A stretch of 64,000 nt of DNA from Paraburkholderia phosphatilytica (GCF_003443895.1 NZ_QQOA01000030.1:33867-97866); one strand, 5' to 3'. Numbered from the stretch's first letter, positions 9,498-18,313 are shown. Translations and numbers: made by a program. Notes: generated by a model not told the origin, from the sequence alone.

Positions 9498-10532
9498 TTA
9501 CTTCTTCGTGCCTTCGACCATATCCACCACCTGATCGCGCGTGAACACGTTGCTGGCCACCGTGCCGGGCGCTGTTTTCGGCAGCACCGTCGCGAGCGAA
9601 TCGGGCGTGACGGTCAGCGTGGGCAGCGACATGTCGTGCGGCAGCTTGTTGCCCGCGAGAATCTGCTGCGCCGCCCAGAATGCAAACGTCGACGAGCCCG
9701 GATCGGCCGCGATCGACATCGTCTTGTACGTGGCCACACCCTGCGACTGCCACCACGCGAGCTCTTCCTGGCGATTGCCGAGGATGATGGTCGGCATCTT
9801 GCGGTTCGCGGCGCGGAACGCCTGCGCGACACCATAGCCGTCGCCGCCCTGCGTCACCACCGCGTCGATCTGCGGCAACGACGGCAGGATGCCGGCCACC
9901 TCTTTCTGCGCGACCGTCTGCGTCCACTGACCATACACCGAGCCGACCATCTTCATGCCTGGATACTTCTTCACCTCGTCGACGATGCCCTGGTGAATCT
10001 CGTCATCCACCGACACACCGGCAAGACCCCGCACTTCGAGCAGATTGCCCTTGCCGCCCAGTTGCTTCGCAAGGAAGTCGACCTCGGTCGCGCCCATCTT
10101 GTGGAAGTCCGCCCCGATCCGGTATGCGCACGGTTCGGTGACGATGCCGTCGAACGACACGACGACGACGCCCGCGGCGCACGCCTGCTTCACTGCGCCA
10201 TTCAGCGCGGTCGGCGACGCGGCGTTGATGACGATCGCCTTGTAGCCCTGCAGCACGAGGTTCTGGATCTGCTGCGCCTGCTCGGTGGCCTGGTTTTCCG
10301 CGGTGGTGAACGCGGGCGCATCGGCGATCAGGCCGGCCTTCTTCGCCTGCGTCGCGACCTCGGCCCAGCTCTTCAGCTGCTGCTGGCGAAACGTGTTGCC
10401 CGCGTAGCTGTTCGATAGCGCGATCTTGTCTTTCGACGTATCGCCGGTCGCGACCGCCGCGACTGCCGCGGTGCTCACCGCGACGAGCGTGAGGGCGGCA
10501 ACGCGCGCCAGCTGTGAAGGGATCAATGCCAC
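9498..10532 (-). CDS. Periplasmic sugar-binding protein of ABC transporter (Peripla_BP_4 type)
   Basis: A 344-residue secreted protein with an N-terminal signal peptide of about 26-28 residues (Arg10, then an Ala/Val-rich core). It is followed by the ribose/xylose-binding-protein fold, with signatures LVLQGYKAIVINAASPTAL and QGGDGYGVAQAF. It starts with GTG at 10532, preceded by GGAGA. It is first in the operon SBP - ATPase - permease - permease and divergent from the lactonase gene across a region with the shared operator. The ligand cannot be read from sequence; a sugar acid, polyol or lactone fits the island. Confidence 0.9.
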   Translation of the reverse strand: MALIPSQLARVAALTLVAVSTAAVAAVATGDTSKDKIALSNSYAGNTFRQQQLKSWAEVATQAKKAGLIADAPAFTTAENQATEQAQQIQNLVLQGYKAIVINAASPTALNGAVKQACAAGVVVVSFDGIVTEPCAYRIGADFHKMGATEVDFLAKQLGGKGNLLEVRGLAGVSVDDEIHQGIVDEVKKYPGMKMVGSVYGQWTQTVAQKEVAGILPSLPQIDAVVTQGGDGYGVAQAFRAANRKMPTIILGNRQEELAWWQSQGVATYKTMSIAADPGSSTFAFWAAQQILAGNKLPHDMSLPTLTVTPDSLATVLPKTAPGTVASNVFTRDQVVDMVEGTKK

Positions 10533-10692
10533 TTGTCGTCTCCTGATGTCGTTGGGTCGCCGCCCGGGTGCCGTAAGCGTGGTGGTGCCAAGCGCGTGCG
10601 TGCGCGTGGTGATGAAGCGTCGGCTGTCGTCGGGGCGCGCGCATGGATCGCCACGGTTCCCGATGGCTGAATCCTATGTTACAACCTACTAC

Positions 10693-10704
10693 CATACAAG
10701 TAGG
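10693..10704. promoter_or_regulatory. Second copy of the island's operator-like motif
   Basis: CATAC-AA-GTAGG lies within the same 14-nt string (10689-10702) found upstream of manD/uxuB. It sits about 160 bp upstream of the binding-protein start and 128 bp upstream of the lactonase start, in the 299-bp divergent gap. One arm has a mismatch compared with the copy at 4419-4430. A shared repressor over transport and catabolism is inferred. Confidence 0.58.
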
Positions 10705-10831
10705 TGTTTTTCCGAATCTGTCGGACGAAGGGTCTCTGGATGCGCGCGGCGCGCCCTACAATCCGTACGTTTGTGGACTTTTGCGTGAGCCAACGCATTC
10801 GCTTACGCCGACGCAACATGGAGCCGATCGC

Positions 10832-11956
10832 ATGACGAGCCGCACGCTGGTGTTCGCAGGTAGCCTGACTCGCGCGGTGCCGCATTTCGCCGCGGCGCAT
10901 GGCACAGGCATCACGTCGTTCGCTTTCGACGAGACGACGGGCAAGCTGACGCGGCTCTCTGAAACCGGCGGCGTCGACAATCCGACCTATCTCGCGCTGC
11001 TGCCGGCACGCGACATGCTCTATGCGACGAGCGAGGTATTCGGCAAAGCGGAAGGCGCAATCAGCGCGTTCGATATCGATCGCGACACTGGCGCGCTGAC
11101 CGCGGTCGGCGAGCGTCATCCGACGCGCGGCAGTCTGTCCGCGTACTGCACGACCGATAAGGAAGGCCGTTATGCGTTCGTCGCAAACTACGCGCACGAG
11201 ACGCCGGGCGAACAGCCGGGGCGGCACGTCGTGAGCTTTGCGATTCGCGACGACGGCACGCTGTCGCCGGCAGTCAGCGAGTTCACACATCGCGGCGCGG
11301 GGCCGCGCGCGGATCGCCAGGCGGTGCCGCACGCGCACTGCGTCGCCGTGGCGCCGGACAACCGCTTCGCGCTCGTCACCGATCTCGGCACGGACTCGAT
11401 TGCGACCTATCGCATCGATGATGCGGGCGGCGGTTTGCAGGTGTGGTCGGAAGCCAGGACGTTACGCGTCGCGCCGGGCAGCGGTCCGCGCCATCTCGCG
11501 TTTCATCCGGATGGCGCGAACGTCTATCTGCTCGATGAACTGGACAACACGCTGTGCCGGCTCGGCTACGACCGTGCGAGCGGCACGCTGCGGCTGTTGC
11601 AGACTGTGGAGGGATTGCCAGAAGGCACCAGGCCGAGCGCCGCCGCGGACATCGTCGTATCGAACGATGGCCGCTTCGCGTATGCGACGTTCAGAGGGGA
11701 AGACAGCGTCGGTGGATACGCGCTCGCCGACGATGGCGCGATTACCGGCTGTTGCGGACATCATCCCGCGGGCGGCAGGACGCCACGCGCCTTCACATTG
11801 TCGCCGTCGAATCGCTTCCTGCTGGTCGCCGCGCAGGACAGCGACCGGCTGGTGGTGTGGCGGCGCGATCCGCACACCGGCGCCCTCGTCGAAAAGGCCG
11901 ACGAAGTGGAAATCGGCACGCCGATGTGCGTGAAGGCAATGCGCTTCGACGTGTAG
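10832..11956 (+). CDS. Beta-propeller lactonase family protein (6-phosphogluconolactonase/Pgl type)
   Basis: A 374-residue protein of the seven-bladed lactonase family. Recurring blade motifs include GPRHLAFHPDGANVYLLDEL and the closing block GGRTPRAFTLSPSNRFLLVA. The start at 10832 has GGAG upstream; an open frame reaching back further was rejected because it crosses the operator region. There is no clear secretion signal, so it is probably cytoplasmic. In this island it would plausibly open an aldonolactone such as L-gulono-lactone for the downstream dehydrogenases. 6-Phosphogluconolactonase is the alternative reading. Confidence 0.85.
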   Translation: MTSRTLVFAGSLTRAVPHFAAAHGTGITSFAFDETTGKLTRLSETGGVDNPTYLALLPARDMLYATSEVFGKAEGAISAFDIDRDTGALTAVGERHPTRGSLSAYCTTDKEGRYAFVANYAHETPGEQPGRHVVSFAIRDDGTLSPAVSEFTHRGAGPRADRQAVPHAHCVAVAPDNRFALVTDLGTDSIATYRIDDAGGGLQVWSEARTLRVAPGSGPRHLAFHPDGANVYLLDELDNTLCRLGYDRASGTLRLLQTVEGLPEGTRPSAAADIVVSNDGRFAYATFRGEDSVGGYALADDGAITGCCGHHPAGGRTPRAFTLSPSNRFLLVAAQDSDRLVVWRRDPHTGALVEKADEVEIGTPMCVKAMRFDV

Positions 11957-11962
11957 CGCGAA

Positions 11963-13276
11963 CTACGTGCGCGCCTCGCTGCGCGACGACGTCACGCCGG
12001 CGTCCGTGGCATCGGCGGCCTCCACTTGAGCAACGCCCGCTTCCGTCACTTCGGAGAGGTCGCGGCCACGCGTTTCCGGCAGCATCAACGCGGCCACCAC
12101 CACGATCACGTACGACAGTGCCGCGCACAACCCCATCGCCGCGCCGAGCGGCATCGTTGCACTCAATACGCCGACGAGCGTCGGCACCACCGCGCCGACC
12201 GCGCGACCCGCGTTGCCGCACAGGCCTTGCGCGGACGCGCGGATGCTGGTCGGAAACAGCTCGGCGATGTATGCGCCTGTGCCCGCCGCGGTACCGGACT
12301 GCAGCGTGCCCAGCACGAAACCGAGCAGCAGCGCCATCGTCAGGCTGATCGGCGCGAACGTGTAGATCGCGACCGCCACCGCCTGCAGGCAAGCGATCGT
12401 GATGAACGTGCGACGCCGGCCGAGATGGTCCGCCATCCAGCCGTTCAGGAACGCGCCCGAGAACGAGCCGAGAATGTTCAGCGAGAGATACCCGCCCACG
12501 TGATTGATCGACAGGTGCAGCGACAGCTTCAGGTACGCGGGCAGCCACGTGATCATCACGTAATTTCCGCCGTAAATGCCGAAGGTAAGCAGGATCGCCT
12601 TGAACGTCGTCGCGCGCAGCGACGGCGAAAACACATGCCAGATGCTCACGCGCTGCACGTCGGTCTGCGCGCGCGCCTTCGCGTACACCGGCGCCTCGGT
12701 GATATTGCGGCGAATCCACAGCACGAGGATCGCGGGCAGCATGCCGACGCCGAACAGCACGCGCCAAGCGACGGACGGCGGCAGGAAGTCGAACACCAGC
12801 GTCGACAGCAGCACCGCGATGCCGTAGCCGACCGCCCAGCCCGCCTGCAATGCGCCCACCACGCGGCCGCGCACTTCGCGGTTGATCGTCTCGCTGATCA
12901 GCACCGCGCCCACCGCCCACTCGCCGCCGAAGCCGAGACCCTGCAGGCTGCGCGTCACGAGCAGTTGCCAGAACGAATGCGTGAACGCGGACAGCAGCGT
13001 GAAAGCGGAGAACCACAGGATAGTCAGCTGCAGGACCCGCACGCGGCCGTAGCGGTCCGCGAGAATCCCAGCGCCCCAGCCGCCGAGCGCGGCCATGATC
13101 AGCACCGTCGTGCCGAGCAGCCCCGCCTGCGCGCGAGTCATGCTCCACAGCGCGATCAGCGTCGGGATCGCGAGCGCGTACATCTGCGTGTCCATCGCGT
13201 CGAGGCCCCAGCCGCTGAAGCACGCCCAGAAGGTGCGCTTCTCGTTGCCGGACAATTGGGTGAACCACTTCGGCAT
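11963..13276 (-). CDS. MFS transporter, probable aromatic-acid carrier
   Basis: A 437-residue MFS carrier with 12 predicted helices. It has DAMDTQMYALAIPTL in helix 1, loop GILADRYGRVRVL, and SLQGLGFGGEWAVGAVL in helix 4. The charged motif in helix 1 and the GEW motif resemble the sialate/lactate (SHS) and aromatic-acid (AAHS) carrier families. GGAGACAGG precedes the ATG. It is the fourth and last gene of the galB - ligK - DUF1932 - MFS run, so uptake of gallate, protocatechuate or a related acid is inferred. It nearly abuts the convergent lactonase gene (6 bp). Confidence 0.85.
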   Translation of the reverse strand: MPKWFTQLSGNEKRTFWACFSGWGLDAMDTQMYALAIPTLIALWSMTRAQAGLLGTTVLIMAALGGWGAGILADRYGRVRVLQLTILWFSAFTLLSAFTHSFWQLLVTRSLQGLGFGGEWAVGAVLISETINREVRGRVVGALQAGWAVGYGIAVLLSTLVFDFLPPSVAWRVLFGVGMLPAILVLWIRRNITEAPVYAKARAQTDVQRVSIWHVFSPSLRATTFKAILLTFGIYGGNYVMITWLPAYLKLSLHLSINHVGGYLSLNILGSFSGAFLNGWMADHLGRRRTFITIACLQAVAVAIYTFAPISLTMALLLGFVLGTLQSGTAAGTGAYIAELFPTSIRASAQGLCGNAGRAVGAVVPTLVGVLSATMPLGAAMGLCAALSYVIVVVAALMLPETRGRDLSEVTEAGVAQVEAADATDAGVTSSRSEART

Positions 13277-13336
13277 TGCCTGTCTCCTTGCTTTATGTCG
13301 TTCTGCGCCCGACTCAGCGCATCATTACTCAGCGCA

Positions 13337-14224
13337 TCATTTTTTCAACGTATCGACCAGCTTGCGCCAGTCGAACGGGACGGTGGCGTCGTACGCGATT
13401 CCATGCGCCGCCATCGCATCGACCGTCGCGTCCTGCAGCCGCGCGGTCGCGTCGCTCATCAGCGGCGCAATACCCGCTTCGCGCAGCGTGTCCGACACTT
13501 CGCGCATCTCGGCCGCGCGGCGGCGGCCATGTTCGGCCACGCGGCTGATCAGATACCCCGCCGGGTCCGCGTCGCGTTGCAGCTTCGCGAAGGTTTCCTT
13601 CAGCGACGCCAGCACCAGTTCTTCGGCGCCATACGCGCGCGCGGCGCTCAGGCATTCCACCGACAACGCCTCGATGCCCTTGATCATCACGCTGCGACAC
13701 ATCTTCACGGCCGACGCGACGCCCACCTCGGTGGCAATCGCGGTCGCGTCGAAGCCAAGCGCCTGCAGCGCGGGCGCGAGCTGCGCGGCTTCGCGTCCGC
13801 CCAGCAGCATCGGCACGCGCAGCCCGTATGGCGGCACCGGCGCCATCACCGCGGCTTCGACGAACGCGGCGCCGGCCGCTTCGATCACCTGCCGGCCATG
13901 CTGCTTCGTCGCGGGCGACACCGAGTTGATATCCATGAACACCTGCCCGGGACGGATGAAACGCGCCGCCGCCTCCACTACTTCGGCATCCGAACTAGCG
14001 GTGACTGCCGAGATCACGAGCTGGCCCGCGCCGACGCAGGCCTCGAGGTTCGCCCTCGCGATCACGCCGGCGTCTTCCGCCTTGAGGCGCATTGCGGCGC
14101 CCTCGGGGCCATCGAGCTTGATGTCCCACATCGATACGGCGACGTCCTTACGCGCCAGTTCCGCGCCTAGAATGCCGCCCGCTTCGCCGAAACCGATCAG
14201 CGCGACTGTCTTGATGTTGTCCAT
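13337..14224 (-). CDS. NAD(P)-dependent oxidoreductase, 6-phosphogluconate-dehydrogenase-like with DUF1932 domain
   Basis: A 295-residue protein. The N-terminal Rossmann fold (VALIGFGEAGGILG, residues 6-19) is followed by a helical C-terminal domain that starts around VGVASAVKMCRSVMIKGIEA, the DUF1932 type. The beta-hydroxyacid-dehydrogenase catalytic lysine is expected in that segment (AVKMCRS). It lies 34 bp after the aldolase gene in the ring-cleavage operon. Its reaction is unknown. It could replace LigC as 4-carboxy-2-hydroxymuconate-semialdehyde dehydrogenase, or act on another intermediate. No classical LigC (Gfo/Idh/MocA), LigI or GalD is seen nearby. Confidence 0.8.
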   Translation of the reverse strand: MDNIKTVALIGFGEAGGILGAELARKDVAVSMWDIKLDGPEGAAMRLKAEDAGVIARANLEACVGAGQLVISAVTASSDAEVVEAAARFIRPGQVFMDINSVSPATKQHGRQVIEAAGAAFVEAAVMAPVPPYGLRVPMLLGGREAAQLAPALQALGFDATAIATEVGVASAVKMCRSVMIKGIEALSVECLSAARAYGAEELVLASLKETFAKLQRDADPAGYLISRVAEHGRRRAAEMREVSDTLREAGIAPLMSDATARLQDATVDAMAAHGIAYDATVPFDWRKLVDTLKK

Positions 14225-14258
14225 GGCAGATTGGGTTCCCTGAATGAAGACGGGACAA

Positions 14259-14954
14259 TCAGAGCCCGTCGAGCGATTCCACGTATTGCAGCCCTTTCGC
14301 CGCGAGCTTGCCGCGCATCTCGTAGTAGTCGAGACCCAGCACGCCCGACGACAGCACCGCGCGCGTCTTCTCTTCCTTCGCGAGACGCGCGGTGGCCGCC
14401 TGCGCAACCGCGCCCGCCGTTTCGCGCGGCACGATCACCACGCCGTCGTCGTCCGCGACCACCACATCGCCGGGGCACACCAGTTGCTGCGCGCAGACCA
14501 CCGGCACGTTGACCGAGCCGAGCGTTTCCTTGACGGTGCCTTGCGCCGATACCGCTTTCGACCACACCGGAAAATCCATCTGCTGCAGCGCCCGCACGTC
14601 GCGGCAACCCGCATCGATCACGAGGCCGAGTACACCGCGTGCCGCGAGCGACGTAGCGAGCAGCTCGCCGAAGTAGCCGTCCTCGCATGGCGAGGTGGGC
14701 GCGACCACGAGGACGTCGCCCGCGCGGCATTGCTCGACGGCAACGTGCAGCATCCAGTTGTCCGACGGCGGTACGAGCACGGTCACGGCCGAGCCGGCGA
14801 TCGAGCGGCCCGCGTAGATCGGCCGCATGTACGATGCGAGCAGCCCGAGGCGTGCCTGCGCTTCGTGTACCGTTGCCGACCCAGCCTGCTGCAGAATCTC
14901 GATGATCGACGCGTCCGCGCGTTCGACCTTCGTTACCACGACGCCGCGCTTCAT
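14259..14954 (-). CDS. ligK: 4-carboxy-4-hydroxy-2-oxoadipate aldolase / oxaloacetate decarboxylase (RraA-like, LigK/GalC)
   Basis: Cleaves 4-carboxy-4-hydroxy-2-oxoadipate to pyruvate and oxaloacetate, the final step of the 4,5-cleavage and gallate routes. The 231-residue protein has the RraA-like fold of class II pyruvate aldolases. It has GELLA (96-100) and the metal/phosphate motif LVIDAGCRD with Arg118 and Asp119. The start at 14954 overlaps the galB stop (ATGA). RraA RNase regulators share the fold, but length and operon context favour the aldolase. Confidence 0.88.
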   Translation of the reverse strand: MKRGVVVTKVERADASIIEILQQAGSATVHEAQARLGLLASYMRPIYAGRSIAGSAVTVLVPPSDNWMLHVAVEQCRAGDVLVVAPTSPCEDGYFGELLATSLAARGVLGLVIDAGCRDVRALQQMDFPVWSKAVSAQGTVKETLGSVNVPVVCAQQLVCPGDVVVADDDGVVIVPRETAGAVAQAATARLAKEEKTRAVLSSGVLGLDYYEMRGKLAAKGLQYVESLDGL

Positions 14955-15682
14955 GACAGATCTCCAACAACCCGCGGCGTGACGCGCTGATAGCCTTCCG
15001 CGTATTCGATCGCGCGCTTCGACGTGATGCCGATATTGCGCTTCGCCTGCACGCCGCGCTGCAACGCGACGCGCGTGTAGTACTCCCAAAGATGCTCCTG
15101 GCCGGCCATGCACTCGATCGCCTTGCGCTTCACGTCCCACACTTCGGTGATATCGAGGAAGGTGTCCGGCACCCACTCGCACTGCTCGGTCTGATGCGGC
15201 TCGAACGCGTACACGGGCGGCGCGCCGACCACTGGCTGGCCGGGATTGTGGCCTTCCGCCTGCGCGATGATGCGCGCTTCCTGCGCGACGTGCATCGCGA
15301 GCGGATGGTCGAAGTTGTACGGGTCTTTCAGCGAATGGCTCAGCACGAATGCAGGCTGCAGCTCGCGATACACCTCGACGAGGCGCATCAGCGCATCGTC
15401 GGTCACGCGCAGCGGGTAGTCGCCGAGATCGAAGAACTCCACTTCCGTGCCGAGAATGTCGGCCGCGCGCAGCGCCTCTTCGCGCCGTGCGTCCTTCACC
15501 TTCTGCACGGTCATCTCGCCCTTGCGCCACAGCTTCGCCGATTCGCCGCGCTCGCCGAACGACAGGCACACGACCTTGACGCGATAACCGTTCCTGCGAT
15601 GCAGCGCGATCGCACCGCCCGCGCGCCAGACGAAATCGGCGCTATGCGCGCTCACCACCAGCATCGACTGATTGGATGACAT
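14951..15682 (-). CDS. galB: 4-oxalomesaconate hydratase, PIG-L/LmbE family (GalB)
   Basis: Hydrates 4-oxalomesaconate (enol form) to 4-carboxy-4-hydroxy-2-oxoadipate. The 243-residue protein is of the LmbE/PIG-L fold, but it carries SAHSADFVWRAGG (His13, Asp16) where deacetylases have AHPDD. It also has a downstream DPYNFDHPLAMH metal motif near residue 125. This variant is the one I associate with GalB of Pseudomonas putida. Coupled by ATGA to the aldolase gene, which uses its product. First gene of the minus-strand operon. Confidence 0.87.
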   Translation of the reverse strand: MSSNQSMLVVSAHSADFVWRAGGAIALHRRNGYRVKVVCLSFGERGESAKLWRKGEMTVQKVKDARREEALRAADILGTEVEFFDLGDYPLRVTDDALMRLVEVYRELQPAFVLSHSLKDPYNFDHPLAMHVAQEARIIAQAEGHNPGQPVVGAPPVYAFEPHQTEQCEWVPDTFLDITEVWDVKRKAIECMAGQEHLWEYYTRVALQRGVQAKRNIGITSKRAIEYAEGYQRVTPRVVGDLS

Positions 15683-15781
15683 CGTTGAAAGTCCTGTCCG
15701 GATTGAAATGAACAGGGCGATTCTAGGACCGATGCGCGTGCCAGGCCCTTTCGAAGGACCCGCAATCCCCTTCTCTTCTAT

Positions 15782-15804
15782 TTATCGATGCTGTGTTTCG
15801 ATAA
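15782..15804. promoter_or_regulatory. Inverted repeat in the galB-LysR gap, candidate LysR site
   Basis: TTATCGA and TCGATAA (7-bp perfect arms, 9-bp spacer) lie about 100 bp upstream of the galB start, in the 209-bp gap downstream of the LysR gene. Spacing and dyad symmetry suit a LysR-type recognition site for the operon promoter. Assignment to the adjacent tandem-HTH regulator is inference. Confidence 0.4.
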
Positions 15805-15891
15805 GCGATTTGAGCATCCACAGCCATGCTGGACAATGCTTTCACGGCGATGCGAGTCGAAACTAACCTTATGAGACAACGCGCGACGAAA

Positions 15892-17199
15892 TCAGGCGGC
15901 GGCCGCGCCGCCGCCGTCCGCGACGACTCCAAACGGCACTGCATGCGCGGGATCGCCATCGTCGCCCATCTCCCGCACCACCTGCCGCAGGAACTGCATC
16001 AGCCGTTGCGCGGCCGGCGCCGGCTGCGCGTCGGCGCGCAGCATCAGGCCGATTTGCCGCTCCGTGTGCGGCAGGCGCACGGGCAGCGTGACGAGCTCGC
16101 CGGTATCGAGCTCGTGCTTGAGCTGATGCGCGGACATCGCGGCCACCATGTCGGAGCGCGTCAGCACGCCGCGAATCAGCGTCGAATCGCCGGACTCGAT
16201 GTTCGGCACCGGCGTATCGAGCCCCTTCGTCGCGAACAGGCGCTCCAGCATGCGCCGCGCCGGCGACTGCGAGCGCGGCATGATCCACTGCTGCTGCGCG
16301 ACCTGCGCGAGCTTCAGGTTCTTGTGGTCGGCGAGCGGATGACCGCGCCGCGCGAGCACGACCATGTCCTCGGTCCACAGCGGTTCGCCGACGAGGCCGC
16401 TCTCCGCCGACCATTGCCGCAACGCGCCGAGAATGAAGTCGACTTCGCCCGAACGCAGCCTCGCGAGCAGTAGCTCGTACGCGCTTTCGTCAGTGACGAT
16501 GCGAATGCCCGGATACGCGTGGCTCAGTCGCGCGAGCGCTTCGGGCAGCACCGACGAACGGCACAGCGGCAACGCGCCGACGTGCACCGTGCCGCGCACG
16601 CTGCCGTGCAGCGCCGCGAGATCTTCCGGAATGCGGCGCAGCTCGTTGAGCGCGCGCTGCACGTGCAATGCGCAGACTTCGCCTTCGGCCGTCAGCAGCA
16701 ACCCGCGTCCGCTGCGATAGAAGAGCGGCACGCCCGCGCCGGTTTCGAGCACCTTGATCGCGGAGCTGATGGCCGGCTGGCTCACGCCGAATGCGCGCGC
16801 GGTGGTCGGCATATGGCGGTCGCGCGACAGCTGCACGAAGATCTCGAGGCGGCGCGTGTTCAGCAGGCACGAAGCCGGCGCGTTCGCCGCGGCCGCGCCG
16901 CCCGGCGTCGTGCGCGGAATCAGCACGCGCGTGAGCGTCTGCAGTTCGTCGAACACGCGCGTCGCGCGCGCGGCCACGCATTCGCCGCTCGCGGTGGGCA
17001 GCATGCCCGAGCTCATGCGCTCGAAGAGCGGCATGCCGAGCACGTCCTCGAGTTCGTGCAGCGCGCGCGTGATCGCGGACTGCGCGCGAAACAGCGACTT
17101 CGCCGCGCGCGCGGCGCTGCCCGCCGACACGACCTGAAGAAACACCTTCAGATGCGTGAGGCTCAACAGCTCGCTGGAAAAGACGTCGAGTTCTTCCAT
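15892..17199 (-). CDS. LysR-family regulator with two tandem HTH domains
   Basis: A 435-residue protein, some 130 residues longer than ordinary LysR regulators. Residues ~13-70 form one LysR winged HTH (LTHLKVFLQVVSAGSAARAA ... GMPLFERMSSGMLPTASGE). Residues ~113-170 form a second, complete one (LNTRRLEIFVQLSRDRHMPT ... GVPLFYRSGRGLLLTAEGE). The effector-binding domain follows from ~190 on. Flanked by the galB operon and, divergently, a GntR gene, it probably controls the ring-cleavage genes. The tail is Gly/Ala-rich. The first HTH keeps the usual spacing and residues and does not look decayed. Confidence 0.9.
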   Translation of the reverse strand: MEELDVFSSELLSLTHLKVFLQVVSAGSAARAAKSLFRAQSAITRALHELEDVLGMPLFERMSSGMLPTASGECVAARATRVFDELQTLTRVLIPRTTPGGAAAANAPASCLLNTRRLEIFVQLSRDRHMPTTARAFGVSQPAISSAIKVLETGAGVPLFYRSGRGLLLTAEGEVCALHVQRALNELRRIPEDLAALHGSVRGTVHVGALPLCRSSVLPEALARLSHAYPGIRIVTDESAYELLLARLRSGEVDFILGALRQWSAESGLVGEPLWTEDMVVLARRGHPLADHKNLKLAQVAQQQWIMPRSQSPARRMLERLFATKGLDTPVPNIESGDSTLIRGVLTRSDMVAAMSAHQLKHELDTGELVTLPVRLPHTERQIGLMLRADAQPAPAAQRLMQFLRQVVREMGDDGDPAHAVPFGVVADGGGAAAA

Positions 17200-17328
17200 T
17201 CTTCAAACGCTACGGTGGCGCGCGCTGGCCCGCGTGAACGGGCGCAACGCGACGCGGTGGATATACTGATGTGCGACGCTCCGGCCATCGCGGCCGAAGC
17301 GCGAACCAACACATTCGACAGGAACGGC

Positions 17329-18030
17329 ATGAGCGTGACGACGCAACAGGCGATAGTGCAGACCCTCCGGGAGCGGGTGCTGAGCGGCGAACTCGCGCCG
17401 GGCGAGCGCCTCGTCGAACTGCAGCTCGCGGAAAAGCTCGGCGTGTCGCGCACGCCGCTGCGCCTCGCGCTGAGCGTGCTCGCCACCGAGGGCCTCGTCG
17501 AACGTTCGGCCGGGCGCGGCTTCGCGGTGCGCCGCTTCACCGTCACCGACGTGCTCGATGCGATCGACGTGCGCGGCGTGCTCGAAGGCCTCGCCGCGAA
17601 ATCGATTGCCGAACACGGCCTGACCGATCAGCTCGCGCAGTCGCTCGACGCTCTGCTCGCCGAAGGCGACCGCCTGTTCGCGCAGGCCGCGCTCTCCGAC
17701 GAAGACGCGGCGCATTACGCGGAACTCAACGGCCGCTTCCACGCGCTGATCGTCGACGCCGCGGGCAACCAGGCGCTGCGCACCGCGCTGCAGCTCAACG
17801 ACCGGATCCCGTTCGTGTCGCCCGCCACCGTGGTGTTCGACCGCGACGCGAAGGAGCGCCAGCGGCAGATGCTCGCGTTCGCGCATCGGCAGCATCATTC
17901 GATCGTCTCCGCGCTCAAGTCCGGCGAAGGCGCGCGAGCGGAAGCGCTGATGAAAGAGCACACGAACATCTCCAAAGAAAGCCTGAACCTCTCGGGAAAG
18001 AAACTGCATCCGCTGATGTTCGTCGCCTGA
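17329..18030 (+). CDS. GntR-family transcriptional regulator, FCD (FadR/VanR) type
   Basis: A 233-residue regulator. The N-terminal winged HTH has LRERVLSGELAPGERLVELQ and LGVSRTPLRLALSVLATEGL at about residues 12-52. An all-helical FCD effector domain follows, with ELNGRFHALIVDAAGN and a C-terminal HHSIVSALKSG segment carrying the metal-site histidines. The start at 17329 has AGGA 5 nt upstream; an in-frame ATG at 17269 would add 20 residues. It is divergent from the LysR gene and upstream of ligBA, and probably represses part of the ring-cleavage island. Confidence 0.88.
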   Translation: MSVTTQQAIVQTLRERVLSGELAPGERLVELQLAEKLGVSRTPLRLALSVLATEGLVERSAGRGFAVRRFTVTDVLDAIDVRGVLEGLAAKSIAEHGLTDQLAQSLDALLAEGDRLFAQAALSDEDAAHYAELNGRFHALIVDAAGNQALRTALQLNDRIPFVSPATVVFDRDAKERQRQMLAFAHRQHHSIVSALKSGEGARAEALMKEHTNISKESLNLSGKKLHPLMFVA

Positions 18031-18085
18031 ACGGCACGCGACGGTTTCGACGAAGCACCCGCTCCCCACCTTCTGCCCTGCCTTT

Positions 18086-18138
18086 CGACCGGCCTCGGCG
18101 CATTGCCAAGTAGCCGGTCGAGCCTTCATTTTTATTTA
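18086..18138 (+). terminator. Rho-independent terminator after the GntR gene
   Basis: CGACCGGC (18086-18093) pairs with GCCGGTCG (18113-18120) around a 19-nt loop that itself contains a GGC/GCC mini-stem. A T-rich stretch (ATTTTTATTTAT) follows within 8 nt. It lies 56 nt after the GntR stop. Confidence 0.7.
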
Positions 18139-18313
18139 TCGGTAGCGCGCCGGCAAGACGTCCGCCTTTCCCGGTCTTGCGCGCCCCAATTTCTCTGACT
18201 GTTATCGCCCGCACCTCACTCGGGATACAAAAGCCGTTGTTTTCCAAGCATTTGCAGGTAGTCCACGCCGCATCGTGAACGCTGATCCGATGCCGCCCAA
18301 TCCATGTAAACCC

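Noticed and set aside
12026..14170. A 714-codon plus-strand open frame opposite the MFS and DUF1932 genes
   Set aside because: It spans two real genes and their gap, is rich in Arg/Gln/His and has no ribosome-binding site.
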